Below, piece by piece: positions 16,953 through 24,528 of a stretch of 64,000 nucleotides of DNA (position 1 is its first letter; every line of letters starts with the position of its first letter). Position numbers and translations under genes: made by a program. Under the pieces are notes generated by a model. That model had not been told where the DNA came from and made no database searches. It worked only from the letters and a program-made list of their open reading frames with translations. Origin of the DNA: JBJHBP01 sp050485685 (lineage in GTDB: Bacteria; Pseudomonadota; Gammaproteobacteria; Steroidobacterales; Rariloculaceae). The stretch covers positions 27,007-91,006 of the forward strand of contig JBJHBW010000012.1 of NCBI GenBank assembly GCA_050485685.1. The letters run 5' to 3'.

Positions 16953-17891
16953 ATGACAGCTCTGATTTGTGGGTCCGTCGCCTATGACAACATCATGGTG
17001 TTCGAGGACTCGTTCAAGAACCACATCCTCCCGGACAAGATCCACATTTTGAACGTCGCTTTCCTCGTGCCTGCGCTGCGCCGTGAGTTTGGTGGTTGCG
17101 CCACCAATATCGCCTACAACCTCAAGCTGCTGGGCGAGGATCCGGTGCCTATGGCAACGGTAGGGCAGGATTTCGAACCTTACCGGCAGTGGCTGCAGCA
17201 GTGCGGCATCCGTCAGGACCACATTCGCGTGCTGGATGATGTGTTCACTGCGCAGGCGTTCATCACCACGGACCTTGACGACAATCAGATCACCGCATTC
17301 CACCCCGGCGCGATGAACCGGGCCGAAGTCAACAAGGTTGCGGACGCCAGCGGCATCACGCTGGGCATGGTGTCACCTGATGGCCGTGCCGGCATGATCG
17401 AACATGCGCAGCAGTTTGCCGCAGCCGGCATACCGTTCATCTTCGATCCGGGACAGGGAATGCCGATGTTCAACGGCGATGACCTGCGCCAGTTCGTAGA
17501 GCAGGCCACCTGGGTTACCGTGAACGACTATGAGTGGCAGTTGCTCAAGGATCGCACCGGGTGGGACGTTGCCGATGTGCGGCAGCGTGTGGACGCCCTG
17601 ATCGTCACCCGCGGCGGGGAGGGATCGCTGATCTACAGTCGTGATGGCGATTACGAAATCCCGGCAGCCAGTCCGCGCGCTGTCGAGGATCCGACCGGTT
17701 GCGGTGATGCCTATCGTGCCGGCCTGCTCTACGGGCTGCTGCACAAGCTTGACTGGGAGACCACCGGCCGTATCGCCAGTCTGATGGGCGCCATCAAGAT
17801 CGAGTGCCACGGAACGCAGAACCATCGATTCACGCGTGACGAGTTCGCGGCACGTTTCAAGGCCAGTTTCGGACAGACTTTGGCGATCTGA
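16953..17891 (+). CDS. Adenosine kinase (PfkB family)
   Basis: A 312-aa PfkB-type sugar/nucleoside kinase. The GGCATNIAYNLKLLGEDP segment near residue 46 is the N-terminal substrate motif and DPTGCGDAYRAGLLYGLL near 246 holds the catalytic Asp and anion hole. Placement between metK and ahcY argues that it phosphorylates the adenosine released by SAH hydrolysis, pulling that reversible reaction forward. Ribosome site AAGGGGAAAG precedes the ATG. Ribokinase or other specificity is less likely from context. Confidence 0.88.
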   Translation: MTALICGSVAYDNIMVFEDSFKNHILPDKIHILNVAFLVPALRREFGGCATNIAYNLKLLGEDPVPMATVGQDFEPYRQWLQQCGIRQDHIRVLDDVFTAQAFITTDLDDNQITAFHPGAMNRAEVNKVADASGITLGMVSPDGRAGMIEHAQQFAAAGIPFIFDPGQGMPMFNGDDLRQFVEQATWVTVNDYEWQLLKDRTGWDVADVRQRVDALIVTRGGEGSLIYSRDGDYEIPAASPRAVEDPTGCGDAYRAGLLYGLLHKLDWETTGRIASLMGAIKIECHGTQNHRFTRDEFAARFKASFGQTLAI

Positions 17892-17900
17892 CTTTTCCGA

Positions 17901-17924
17901 GGCCGGGCATCTGATCAGCCGGCC
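17901..17924 (+). promoter_or_regulatory. Intercistronic hairpin before ahcY
   Basis: GGCCGG (17901-17906) pairs with CCGGCC (17919-17924) around a 12-base loop, directly between the adenosine kinase stop and the very strong AGGAGGTAA ribosome site of ahcY (17943-17951). It could tune expression of ahcY relative to upstream genes. Confidence 0.35.
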
Positions 17925-17956
17925 GTTTCGAAGAACATTTTCAGGAGGTAAACACT

Positions 17957-19384
17957 ATGAGTACCAATCCACAGGTCGCGAGTTCGGCCAACCAGGACTT
18001 CTACGTCAAGGACCTGTCACAGGCGGCCTATGGCCGGCTGGAAATTGAACTGGCCGAGCATGAGATGCCCGGCCTGATGGCGACGCGCGAAGAGTTCGGA
18101 CCGTCGCAGCCGCTGAAGGGCGCGCGCATCACCGGTTCGCTGCACATGACGATTCAGACTGCGGTGCTGATCGAGACCCTGCAGGCGCTGGGCGCGGAAA
18201 TCCGCTGGGCCAGCTGCAACGTGTTCTCCACGCAGGACCACGCCGCCGCCGCCATCGCCGCCACGGGTACACCGGTGTTCGCCTACAAGGGCGAGACGCT
18301 GGAAGAGTACTGGGAGTTCATCGATCGCACGCTGGACTGGGGCAATGGCCAGGGTCCGAACATGATTCTCGACGATGGCGGTGACGCGACGCTGTTCGTG
18401 CATCTGGGCTACAAGGCCGAGAAGGATGCGTCCGTGCTGGACAAGACGCCGGAAAGCGAAGAGGAGAAAATCCTGCTGGCGCAGCTGAAGAAGTCTCTCG
18501 CCAGGGACAATCAGCGCTTCCATCGTATGGCGAAGGAAATTCGTGGCGTGTCCGAGGAGACCACCACCGGTGTGCATCGCCTGTACCAGATGTTCAAGCG
18601 TGGCGAACTGCTGTTCCCGGCCATCAACGTCAACGACTCGGTGACCAAGTCGAAATTCGACAATCTCTATGGTTGCCGCCACTCGCTGGTGGACGGCATC
18701 ATGCGTGCTACCGACCTGATGCTGGCCGGCAAGACTGCGGTGGTCGCAGGTTACGGCGACGTGGGCAAGGGTTCGGCGCAGTCGCTGCGCGCCCAGTCGG
18801 CGAAAGTCATCGTGACCGAGGTCGATCCCATCTGCGCGCTGCAGGCGGCCATGGAAGGCTATGACGTTCGTACCATGGAAGAAGCCTGCAAGATCGGTGA
18901 CGTGTTCGTGACCACCACCGGTTGTGTGGACGTGATCACCGAAGAGCACATGCTGCAGATGAAGAATAACGCCGTGGTCTGTAACATCGGGCATTTCGAC
19001 AACGAGATCCAGATCGAGAAACTGCGCAAGTACGAGTGGACTGAGATCAAGCCGCAGGTGCACAAGATCACCTTCCCCAGCGGTCGCAGCATCATCATGC
19101 TGGCCGAAGGGCGGCTGGTGAACCTGGGTTGTGCGACAGGCCACCCCAGCTTCGTCATGTCCAGCAGCTTCACCAACCAGACACTGGCGCAGATCGAGCT
19201 GTTCACGAAGGCGGACGAGTATCCGCTGGGTGTGCACGTGCTGCCCAAGCATCTGGACGAGAAGGTGGCCCGGCTGCATCTGGCCAACCTCGGCGTGAAG
19301 CTCGAGAAGCTGAGCACGAAGCAGGCGGACTACCTTGGTGTACCGGTGGAAGGTCCGTACAAGCCGGATCACTACCGCTACTGA
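17957..19384 (+). CDS. ahcY: S-adenosylhomocysteine hydrolase (adenosylhomocysteinase)
   Basis: NAD-dependent cytosolic enzyme splitting SAH into adenosine and homocysteine, relieving product inhibition of methyltransferases. The 475-aa protein includes SCNVFSTQDHAAAAIA, the catalytic Lys/Asp region NVNDSVTKSKFDNLYGCR, the NAD loop VAGYGDVGKGSAQSLR and the conserved C-terminal KPDHYRY. It includes the extra stretch at about 150-190 (KAEKDASVLDKTPESEEEK) typical of the longer bacterial form. AGGAGGTAA gives an optimal ribosome site. It is followed by a structured spacer and fhs. Confidence 0.97.
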   Translation: MSTNPQVASSANQDFYVKDLSQAAYGRLEIELAEHEMPGLMATREEFGPSQPLKGARITGSLHMTIQTAVLIETLQALGAEIRWASCNVFSTQDHAAAAIAATGTPVFAYKGETLEEYWEFIDRTLDWGNGQGPNMILDDGGDATLFVHLGYKAEKDASVLDKTPESEEEKILLAQLKKSLARDNQRFHRMAKEIRGVSEETTTGVHRLYQMFKRGELLFPAINVNDSVTKSKFDNLYGCRHSLVDGIMRATDLMLAGKTAVVAGYGDVGKGSAQSLRAQSAKVIVTEVDPICALQAAMEGYDVRTMEEACKIGDVFVTTTGCVDVITEEHMLQMKNNAVVCNIGHFDNEIQIEKLRKYEWTEIKPQVHKITFPSGRSIIMLAEGRLVNLGCATGHPSFVMSSSFTNQTLAQIELFTKADEYPLGVHVLPKHLDEKVARLHLANLGVKLEKLSTKQADYLGVPVEGPYKPDHYRY

Positions 19385-19393
19385 GTGACTGTT

Positions 19394-19410
19394 AGTGAGG
19401 TACCCTTACT
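19394..19410. promoter_or_regulatory. Small hairpin with TGAGGTACCC, shared with the operon leader
   Basis: AGTGAGG (19394-19400) and CCTTACT (19404-19410) form a 7-base stem with one G-U pair, starting 10 bases after the ahcY stop. The 10-mer TGAGGTACCC at 19396-19405 is identical to 13043-13052 in the operon leader; its core GGTACC is palindromic. A common protein-binding site is possible. Confidence 0.4.
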
Positions 19411-19434
19411 GATAGCTTGCGAGGGATGAGAAAT

Positions 19435-19496
19435 ACCCGGTTCGCCGGCTGTGCAGGGCATGTGGAATGCGCCTGCATGGCCGGTAGCCGGGTTTT
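19435..19496 (+). terminator. Long hairpin plus T run after ahcY
   Basis: ACCCGG (19435-19440) pairs with CCGGGT (19488-19493); inside it GCCGGC (19444-19449) pairs with GCCGGT (19480-19485) and TGCAGG with CCTGCA, leaving a loop of about 14 bases. TTTT follows at 19493-19496. This looks like an intrinsic terminator or attenuator separating ahcY from fhs. Confidence 0.6.
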
Positions 19497-19508
19497 CAGC
19501 GGTTGAGG

Positions 19509-19549
19509 GTGTCCCGGAAGCAGCGCCGCGCGTGCTGCTTCCGGGACAC
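19509..19549. repeat. Perfect 15-bp inverted repeat in ahcY-fhs spacer
   Basis: GTGTCCCGGAAGCAG (19509-19523) pairs exactly with CTGCTTCCGGGACAC (19535-19549), extended by three inner pairs. There is no T run. It is the strongest stem in the 309-base spacer and could be an RNA processing or stability element, or a binding site. Confidence 0.6.
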
Positions 19550-19550
19550 T

Positions 19551-19575
19551 CGCACGGCGCGGCGACAGCCGTGCG
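19551..19575. repeat. 8-bp inverted repeat upstream of fhs
   Basis: CGCACGGC (19551-19558) pairs with GCCGTGCG (19568-19575) around a 9-base loop, one base after the preceding hairpin. The remaining 120 bases to fhs have no further clear structure; AGGAAG lies 9 bases before the fhs ATG. Confidence 0.5.
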
Positions 19576-19693
19576 CGAGACTCCAGGGAAGAATACAAGG
19601 ATGCAAGGATTCAAGGTGCCCCTGATCGCGACTGTTTCAGCCGCGCACGGGGACGCATCCAGGTCGGGATTACTCTATTGAGGAAGTGCAGGA

Positions 19694-21376
19694 ATGAATG
19701 ACGATATCACGATAGCCCGGGCCGCCAAGCTCGAGGAAATCACCACGCTGGCCAAGACCCGTCTTGGCATCGACGCCACGGATCTCGAGCCTTACGGTCA
19801 CCACAAGGCCAAGCTGACTTCCGGTCTGCTGAAGAAGCTGGAAGGCAGACCCGACGGCAAGCTGATCCTGGTGACTGCGATCACGCCGACACCGGCCGGT
19901 GAGGGTAAGACCACGACGACCATTGGTCTGGCCGATGCGCTGAACAAGATCGGAAGGAAGTCGCTGATCTGCATTCGTGAGCCGTCATTGGGTCCGTGCT
20001 TCGGTGCCAAGGGTGGCGGTGCCGGCGGTGGCTATGCGCAGGTCGCACCGATGGAAGACATCAACCTGCACTTCACCGGTGATTTTCACGCTGTCGCCGC
20101 GGCGCACAATCTGCTGGCTGCGCTGATAGACAACCACCTGCACTTCGGCAATGCATCCGGGCTGGATGTGCGCCGCATCACCTGGCGCCGCGTCCTGGAC
20201 GTCAATGACCGTTCGCTGCGCAATATCGCGGTCGGCATGGGTGGTCCCACGCATGGCGTGCCACGCGAAACCGGTTTCGACATCGTCGCCGCGTCGGAGA
20301 TCATGGCCATACTGTGCCTGTCCACGTCGCTGAACGACATGCGTGAGCGCTTCAGCAGGATCATCATTGGTTACACACGCGAACAGAAGGCGGTGACCGC
20401 GGGCGATATCAACGCGCAAGGCCCGATGACCGTGCTGATGAAAGATGCGATCAAGCCCAACCTGGTACAGACCCTGGGTCAGACGCCGGCCATTGTGCAT
20501 GGCGGTCCGTTCGCGAATATCGCTCACGGCTGCAACTCGGCCATGGCCACCCGCGCCGGTCTGAAGCTGGCGGATTACGTTGTGACGGAAGCGGGCTTTG
20601 GCGCCGATCTGGGTGCAGAGAAGTTCGTCGACATCAAGTGCCGCAAGACCGGACTTCGTCCGTCCATGGTGGTGCTGGTGGCAACCATTCGCGCGCTGAA
20701 GTATCAGGGCGGGGTCGCGCTGGCCGATCTCAACAACGAGAACACCGACGCGCTGTCGCGCGGCGTTGTGAACCTGGAGCGCCATGTCAGGAACGTTCAG
20801 GAACACTACGGCATGCCGGTGGTGGTGGCGCTGAACCGTTTCCATTCCGATACCGACCGCGAGATCAAGGTGGTACAGGATCACCTCGCCAAGTACGGCG
20901 TGAAGGCTGTCGCTGCGACCCACTTCAAGGACGGTGGCGCTGGCGCGGTGGATCTGGCCGAGACCGTGGTCGCGGAGATCGAGAACCAGAAGCAGGCACC
21001 TGAGCTGAAGTTCGTCTACGACGACAGCGATTCGCTGTGGACCAAGCTCGAGAAGGTGGCGAAGAAGATCTATGGTGCGTCCGAGGTCGTCGCCGATGCG
21101 CCGGTTCGCAAGAAGATCGAACGGTTCGAGAAGGACGGTTATGGCGAATTCCCGATCTGTATCGCCAAGACCCAGTATTCATTCTCCACCGACCCGACTG
21201 CACTGGGCGCGCCCAGCGGGCATACCTTCAAGGTGCGTGACGTCTATCTGTCTTCCGGCGCAGGATTCATGGTCGCGCTCAGCGGTGACCTGATGACCAT
21301 GCCGGGGCTGCCGCGCAAGCCCGCAGCCGACAATATCGACATCGACGAAAACGGTGAGATTGTCGGACTGAGCTGA
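19694..21376 (+). CDS. fhs: Formate-tetrahydrofolate ligase
   Basis: ATP-dependent enzyme joining formate and tetrahydrofolate to 10-formyl-THF, reversible and able to yield ATP. The 560-aa protein is full length and has the P-loop TPTPAGEGKTTTTIGL near residue 66, SLGPCFGAKGGGAGGGYAQV split after the GPCFG block, and the HGGPFANIAHGCNS segment. It is downstream of the SAM/SAH genes but separated by a probable terminator, so it may have its own promoter. With metF it supplies both ends of folate one-carbon traffic. A strong terminator follows. Confidence 0.96.
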   Translation: MNDDITIARAAKLEEITTLAKTRLGIDATDLEPYGHHKAKLTSGLLKKLEGRPDGKLILVTAITPTPAGEGKTTTTIGLADALNKIGRKSLICIREPSLGPCFGAKGGGAGGGYAQVAPMEDINLHFTGDFHAVAAAHNLLAALIDNHLHFGNASGLDVRRITWRRVLDVNDRSLRNIAVGMGGPTHGVPRETGFDIVAASEIMAILCLSTSLNDMRERFSRIIIGYTREQKAVTAGDINAQGPMTVLMKDAIKPNLVQTLGQTPAIVHGGPFANIAHGCNSAMATRAGLKLADYVVTEAGFGADLGAEKFVDIKCRKTGLRPSMVVLVATIRALKYQGGVALADLNNENTDALSRGVVNLERHVRNVQEHYGMPVVVALNRFHSDTDREIKVVQDHLAKYGVKAVAATHFKDGGAGAVDLAETVVAEIENQKQAPELKFVYDDSDSLWTKLEKVAKKIYGASEVVADAPVRKKIERFEKDGYGEFPICIAKTQYSFSTDPTALGAPSGHTFKVRDVYLSSGAGFMVALSGDLMTMPGLPRKPAADNIDIDENGEIVGLS

Positions 21377-21469
21377 TCCGGCGCCTGCGTCTGAGCCGGT
21401 CTGCCACGAGGGGGCGTCAGCTCCCTGGCACGATCGGCGCAGACATGGTGACGGTGAAGAAAAGAAAAA

Positions 21470-21505
21470 GGCGCGATCCGTGAGTTGCGGATCGCGCCTT
21501 TTTTT
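21470..21505. terminator. Intrinsic terminator shared by fhs and the convergent MetE-like gene
   Basis: GGCGCGATCCG (21470-21480) pairs perfectly with CGGATCGCGCC (21488-21498) around TGAGTTG, flanked by an A run on the left and seven Ts on the right. It can terminate in both directions. Confidence 0.93.
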
Positions 21506-21570
21506 CTGAGTGGCGGGTCTACTGTCTATTAAACGACCTGCCGGTCTTCATGTGCCGTGTAGCCTTTCCG

Positions 21571-22692
21571 TCAGCCGGCGATTTCCTTGCGGACGATAGC
21601 CGCTGCCTCGGCCATCGCCGACAGCTTCAGCTTTGCCACCATGCGCGCCTGTGGCTTCAGACCGCAGTCGGTGCTGAGTGTGAGCTGGTCGGGTGACAGA
21701 TACTTCAGTGCCGTGCGTATGCGGTCCGCGATCAGCTGAGGCGTTTCGACCATGTTCGTTCGCACGTCCAGCACACCGACCTGCACGCTCTTGTCTTTCG
21801 GGCAGTTCTTCAGAAAGTCTATGCCGGCCATGTCACGGTTGGCGTAGTCGAGCACAAACTCGTCGATTCCCGCCGTGTTCCAGTAATGGGGCAGCACGGT
21901 CTGGTAACCCTCAGGGAAGCTGCCGCTGAGAATGTCGTTGCCCCAGGCATTGCCGAAGCAGAAATGCCAGCCGATTTTTGCGTCCACGCCGTCGCACATC
22001 ATCTCTATGCTTTCGCGTATCCACTTGTAGTCGTCCTCGTTGCCTGTGAACAGCGGCAACCAGGCGCCCAGGTCTTCGATCTGCAGGTATTTCGCGCCGA
22101 GCTTGACCAGATCTTTCATTTCCTTGTTGAAGATCGGCACCAGCGCAAAGGTCAGATCCTTGGGCGACTTGTAGTGCGAGTTCTGATCGAAATAGACGTG
22201 CCAGGCGAGGTTTGAGGGACCCGCGCCAATCGACACCTTGACCGGTACGTGCGCGTGCTTGCTGGCGATCTGATACAGGTCGGGCCAGCGGAGAGTGTCG
22301 GGACTCTTGTCCACCGGGCCGTTGTTGATGACGCCGCCCCAGTCATCGAGGAAGGTCTTGCCGGCACTGGGACCCTGGCCGATCATCGACGGGTGTGGAT
22401 TGCGGCTGGGCTCGAAGCCTGGAATACGCTCGTACAGATACCAGCAGAAAGAGCCGATGACGCCGACATATTCGTCGTACCACATGTTGCCGTCCGTGAC
22501 GATATCCAGGCCCGCCTCTTCCTGGTCACGAATCACGGATGCGACGGCATCGTCATAGGCTTCTTCGTGCGCGACTTCCTTGAAAGCGACGCGCACGTCG
22601 CGACCGAGGAGCTGGTGCTTGAACCAGTGCGGTCTCGGATACGAGCCGACCATTGTCGTTGGAAGCAGGGTATCGACGATCTTCGTTGGCAT
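21571..22692 (-). CDS. Core MetE-like methyltransferase (cobalamin-independent methionine synthase C-terminal family)
   Basis: A 373-aa UROD/MetE-like TIM barrel corresponding only to the catalytic half of MetE. It starts with PTTMVGSYPRPHW, has the zinc-ligand motif WHFCFGNAWGN (His-x-Cys) near 240 and the last zinc Cys in STDCGLKPQ near 345. Proteins of this size lack the N-terminal folate-binding half of MetE, and some are folate-independent methionine synthases or transfer methyl groups from other donors. It is convergent with fhs, so it belongs to the methyl-cycle neighbourhood but is transcribed separately. Homocysteine is the likely acceptor; the donor is unknown. Confidence 0.8.
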   Translation of the reverse strand: MPTKIVDTLLPTTMVGSYPRPHWFKHQLLGRDVRVAFKEVAHEEAYDDAVASVIRDQEEAGLDIVTDGNMWYDEYVGVIGSFCWYLYERIPGFEPSRNPHPSMIGQGPSAGKTFLDDWGGVINNGPVDKSPDTLRWPDLYQIASKHAHVPVKVSIGAGPSNLAWHVYFDQNSHYKSPKDLTFALVPIFNKEMKDLVKLGAKYLQIEDLGAWLPLFTGNEDDYKWIRESIEMMCDGVDAKIGWHFCFGNAWGNDILSGSFPEGYQTVLPHYWNTAGIDEFVLDYANRDMAGIDFLKNCPKDKSVQVGVLDVRTNMVETPQLIADRIRTALKYLSPDQLTLSTDCGLKPQARMVAKLKLSAMAEAAAIVRKEIAG

Positions 22693-22799
22693 TCTGTCCT
22701 CTCCTCGGATAATTTACTTATCTTTGTGGGATTCTTACGTCCCTATTCGTCCGAGTATAGCTAACGGGGCGAATCCGGGGTAGGGCGCGACAGGGAGTC

Positions 22800-23300
22800 A
22801 TGAACAGGTTCACTACACTGGGTTGTCCATTGCTGCTGCTGCTCGGAGCTTGTGCTGATGAGTGGACGCCGCCTGCCGACAATTCTGTTATTCATGCCGA
22901 CTGGATGTTCGTCAGCCGCGATGGACTGCCTTCCGTTACCGCAGATTCGGCGATTGAGGCCGGGCGGTATCTGGCGGTGGTGGCTCGCTGCAATGAGTGC
23001 CATACAGAATCATGGGGTGCACAGTCGGTACTGGCCGAGTCGGAATGGCTGACCGGGTCGGCGACCGGCTTTGAAGGACCATGGGGTGTGACGTTCGCTT
23101 CCAATCTGCGACTTCTCGCGGCGGAGTGGACCGAAGACGAGTGGGCGGAGACCCTGCGCACCAGAAAGCAGGAGCAGCCCATGCCGTGGCTGGCCGTCAA
23201 TGTCATGTCCGACAAGGATGCCCGTGCGCTGTATCGCTTCATTGATCATCTCGGCCCGGCCGGTGATCCTTCGCCGGTTGCGATTCCGTCGGACGAATAA
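22800..23300 (+). CDS. Monohaem cytochrome c-like lipoprotein
   Basis: A 166-aa exported protein with a lipobox LLLGAC (acylated Cys about residue 18) and a single haem site CNECH near residue 64, preceded by AIEAGRYLAVVAR. A distal Met ligand could be in PMPWLAVNVM. The likely role is electron transfer at the periplasmic face of a membrane; the partner is unknown. The alignment to a specific family is weak. It stands alone, divergent from the MetE-like gene and convergent with the reductase gene. Confidence 0.7.
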   Translation: MNRFTTLGCPLLLLLGACADEWTPPADNSVIHADWMFVSRDGLPSVTADSAIEAGRYLAVVARCNECHTESWGAQSVLAESEWLTGSATGFEGPWGVTFASNLRLLAAEWTEDEWAETLRTRKQEQPMPWLAVNVMSDKDARALYRFIDHLGPAGDPSPVAIPSDE

Positions 23301-23312
23301 CCGCTCGCACCG

Positions 23313-24326
23313 TCAGTAGACTTCCACCAGGCAACGTGTGGAGGTGCGTACCGCCTGATGCAGCAGCGGTGCGGTATCAGCGCTGTCGGCATCCCCCGGT
23401 CGCCTGTCCTTGCGTGTGAAGTAGGCCTGGCCCAGCCCGTGCCTGTCCAGAACGCCGAATACACCGGCTTCCATACCGGCGATGCCGCACAGATAGAGCA
23501 GGGTGCGTTCACCTGCCAGCAGCGGTTCGAACGTCTCCATCTCTTCTTCCAGAACCTGATGCACGTAGCGGCCGCGGTTGCGGGACTGAAGCGGTTCGCG
23601 ACTGATCGCGGTGTGGTAACGGAAGTTGTCGTGTTCCTTCTGCAGGGCCAGGAACTCGCGGTGGTACAGCAGGTCCGTCGTATACGGACTGCCGGCGATC
23701 AGGTGAATACGGCTGGTGACCGTTCCTGTGACGGCCTGCAGCAGTTCCCTGACCATGCCCCTGAACGGCGCGATGCCGGTGCCGGTCGCAACGAACACAT
23801 AGTCGTGTGCATTGCGATCCACTGGCAGCAGGAAACGTTTGCCGTTCGGCCCGCTGACCATGACCTCATCGCCTGCCCGCAGTCCGCAGAGAAAGTTGCT
23901 GCACAGGCCGAGAAACAGGCGGTACTCGGCCACCGAAGCCACGGACGCTGCGCCTGGCGACCAGTCATTGCTGCGTGCCGAGCCTGATGGCGGACGCCAC
24001 TCGTCGATCACGCGCTTGGTCGTCGTTGCGATATGGTGGCCTGAGCCGTCCTCGCCCCATGAAGGGCATGCCAGCGAATAGAGTCTGACCTTGTGCGCCT
24101 TGCCGCGGGCGTCCCTGCCGGGCGGGATCACCCCGAATGCCTGCCCCGCGTGCAGCCGTCCGGCAAGCGGCGTGTCGCCGACGTCGATGACGGTATGACG
24201 CACGAAGCTTGCGGACTTGCCGTTCATGCACAGGTCATTGGATACCACCCGTGCGATGACCGGCTGTGCCGGCGACACGAGATTCATCTCCACTTCGGGG
24301 AACTGCGGCGCACCCGATTCGCTCAT
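23313..24326 (-). CDS. Ferredoxin-NADP reductase family oxidoreductase
   Basis: A FAD/NAD(P)-binding reductase of about 337 aa with the plant-type FNR fold. The FAD motif is RLYSLACP (RxYS), the pyridine-nucleotide loop is GTGIAPFRGMVREL, LYLCGIAGMEAGVFGVL is the NADP-side segment, and the chain ends in an aromatic residue (VEVY), as in chloroplast-type enzymes. ATG at 24326 with GGGAG is preferred; upstream in-frame starts at 24407 and 24341 lack a ribosome site. With two ferredoxins and a 2-oxoacid:ferredoxin oxidoreductase 2-5 kb downstream it could pass electrons between ferredoxin and NADP, but this link is inferred. Confidence 0.85.
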   Translation of the reverse strand: MSESGAPQFPEVEMNLVSPAQPVIARVVSNDLCMNGKSASFVRHTVIDVGDTPLAGRLHAGQAFGVIPPGRDARGKAHKVRLYSLACPSWGEDGSGHHIATTTKRVIDEWRPPSGSARSNDWSPGAASVASVAEYRLFLGLCSNFLCGLRAGDEVMVSGPNGKRFLLPVDRNAHDYVFVATGTGIAPFRGMVRELLQAVTGTVTSRIHLIAGSPYTTDLLYHREFLALQKEHDNFRYHTAISREPLQSRNRGRYVHQVLEEEMETFEPLLAGERTLLYLCGIAGMEAGVFGVLDRHGLGQAYFTRKDRRPGDADSADTAPLLHQAVRTSTRCLVEVY

Positions 24327-24528
24327 TGCGCTCCCGGCCATACAGGATTCGGAAGGGGAAGGCCCGCGTACGATGCTAGAATCCCCGCCGTGATGGCTAC
24401 GATACATGGCGCTTCAGATACAGACAAACGGCTCGCAGCGGGTGCCGGAGGGCACGCTTGTCTGTCTTCAGCCGGACATTCGCGCCGCTTGCACAGCGCT
24501 GTCTGCGTCCAAAAGGACTGAATCGGTC

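Noticed and set aside
18017..19372. Long open frame (about 451 codons) on the minus strand across ahcY
   Set aside because: It lies fully antisense to the well-conserved ahcY; His-rich, low-quality protein sequence results from GC-rich codon structure.
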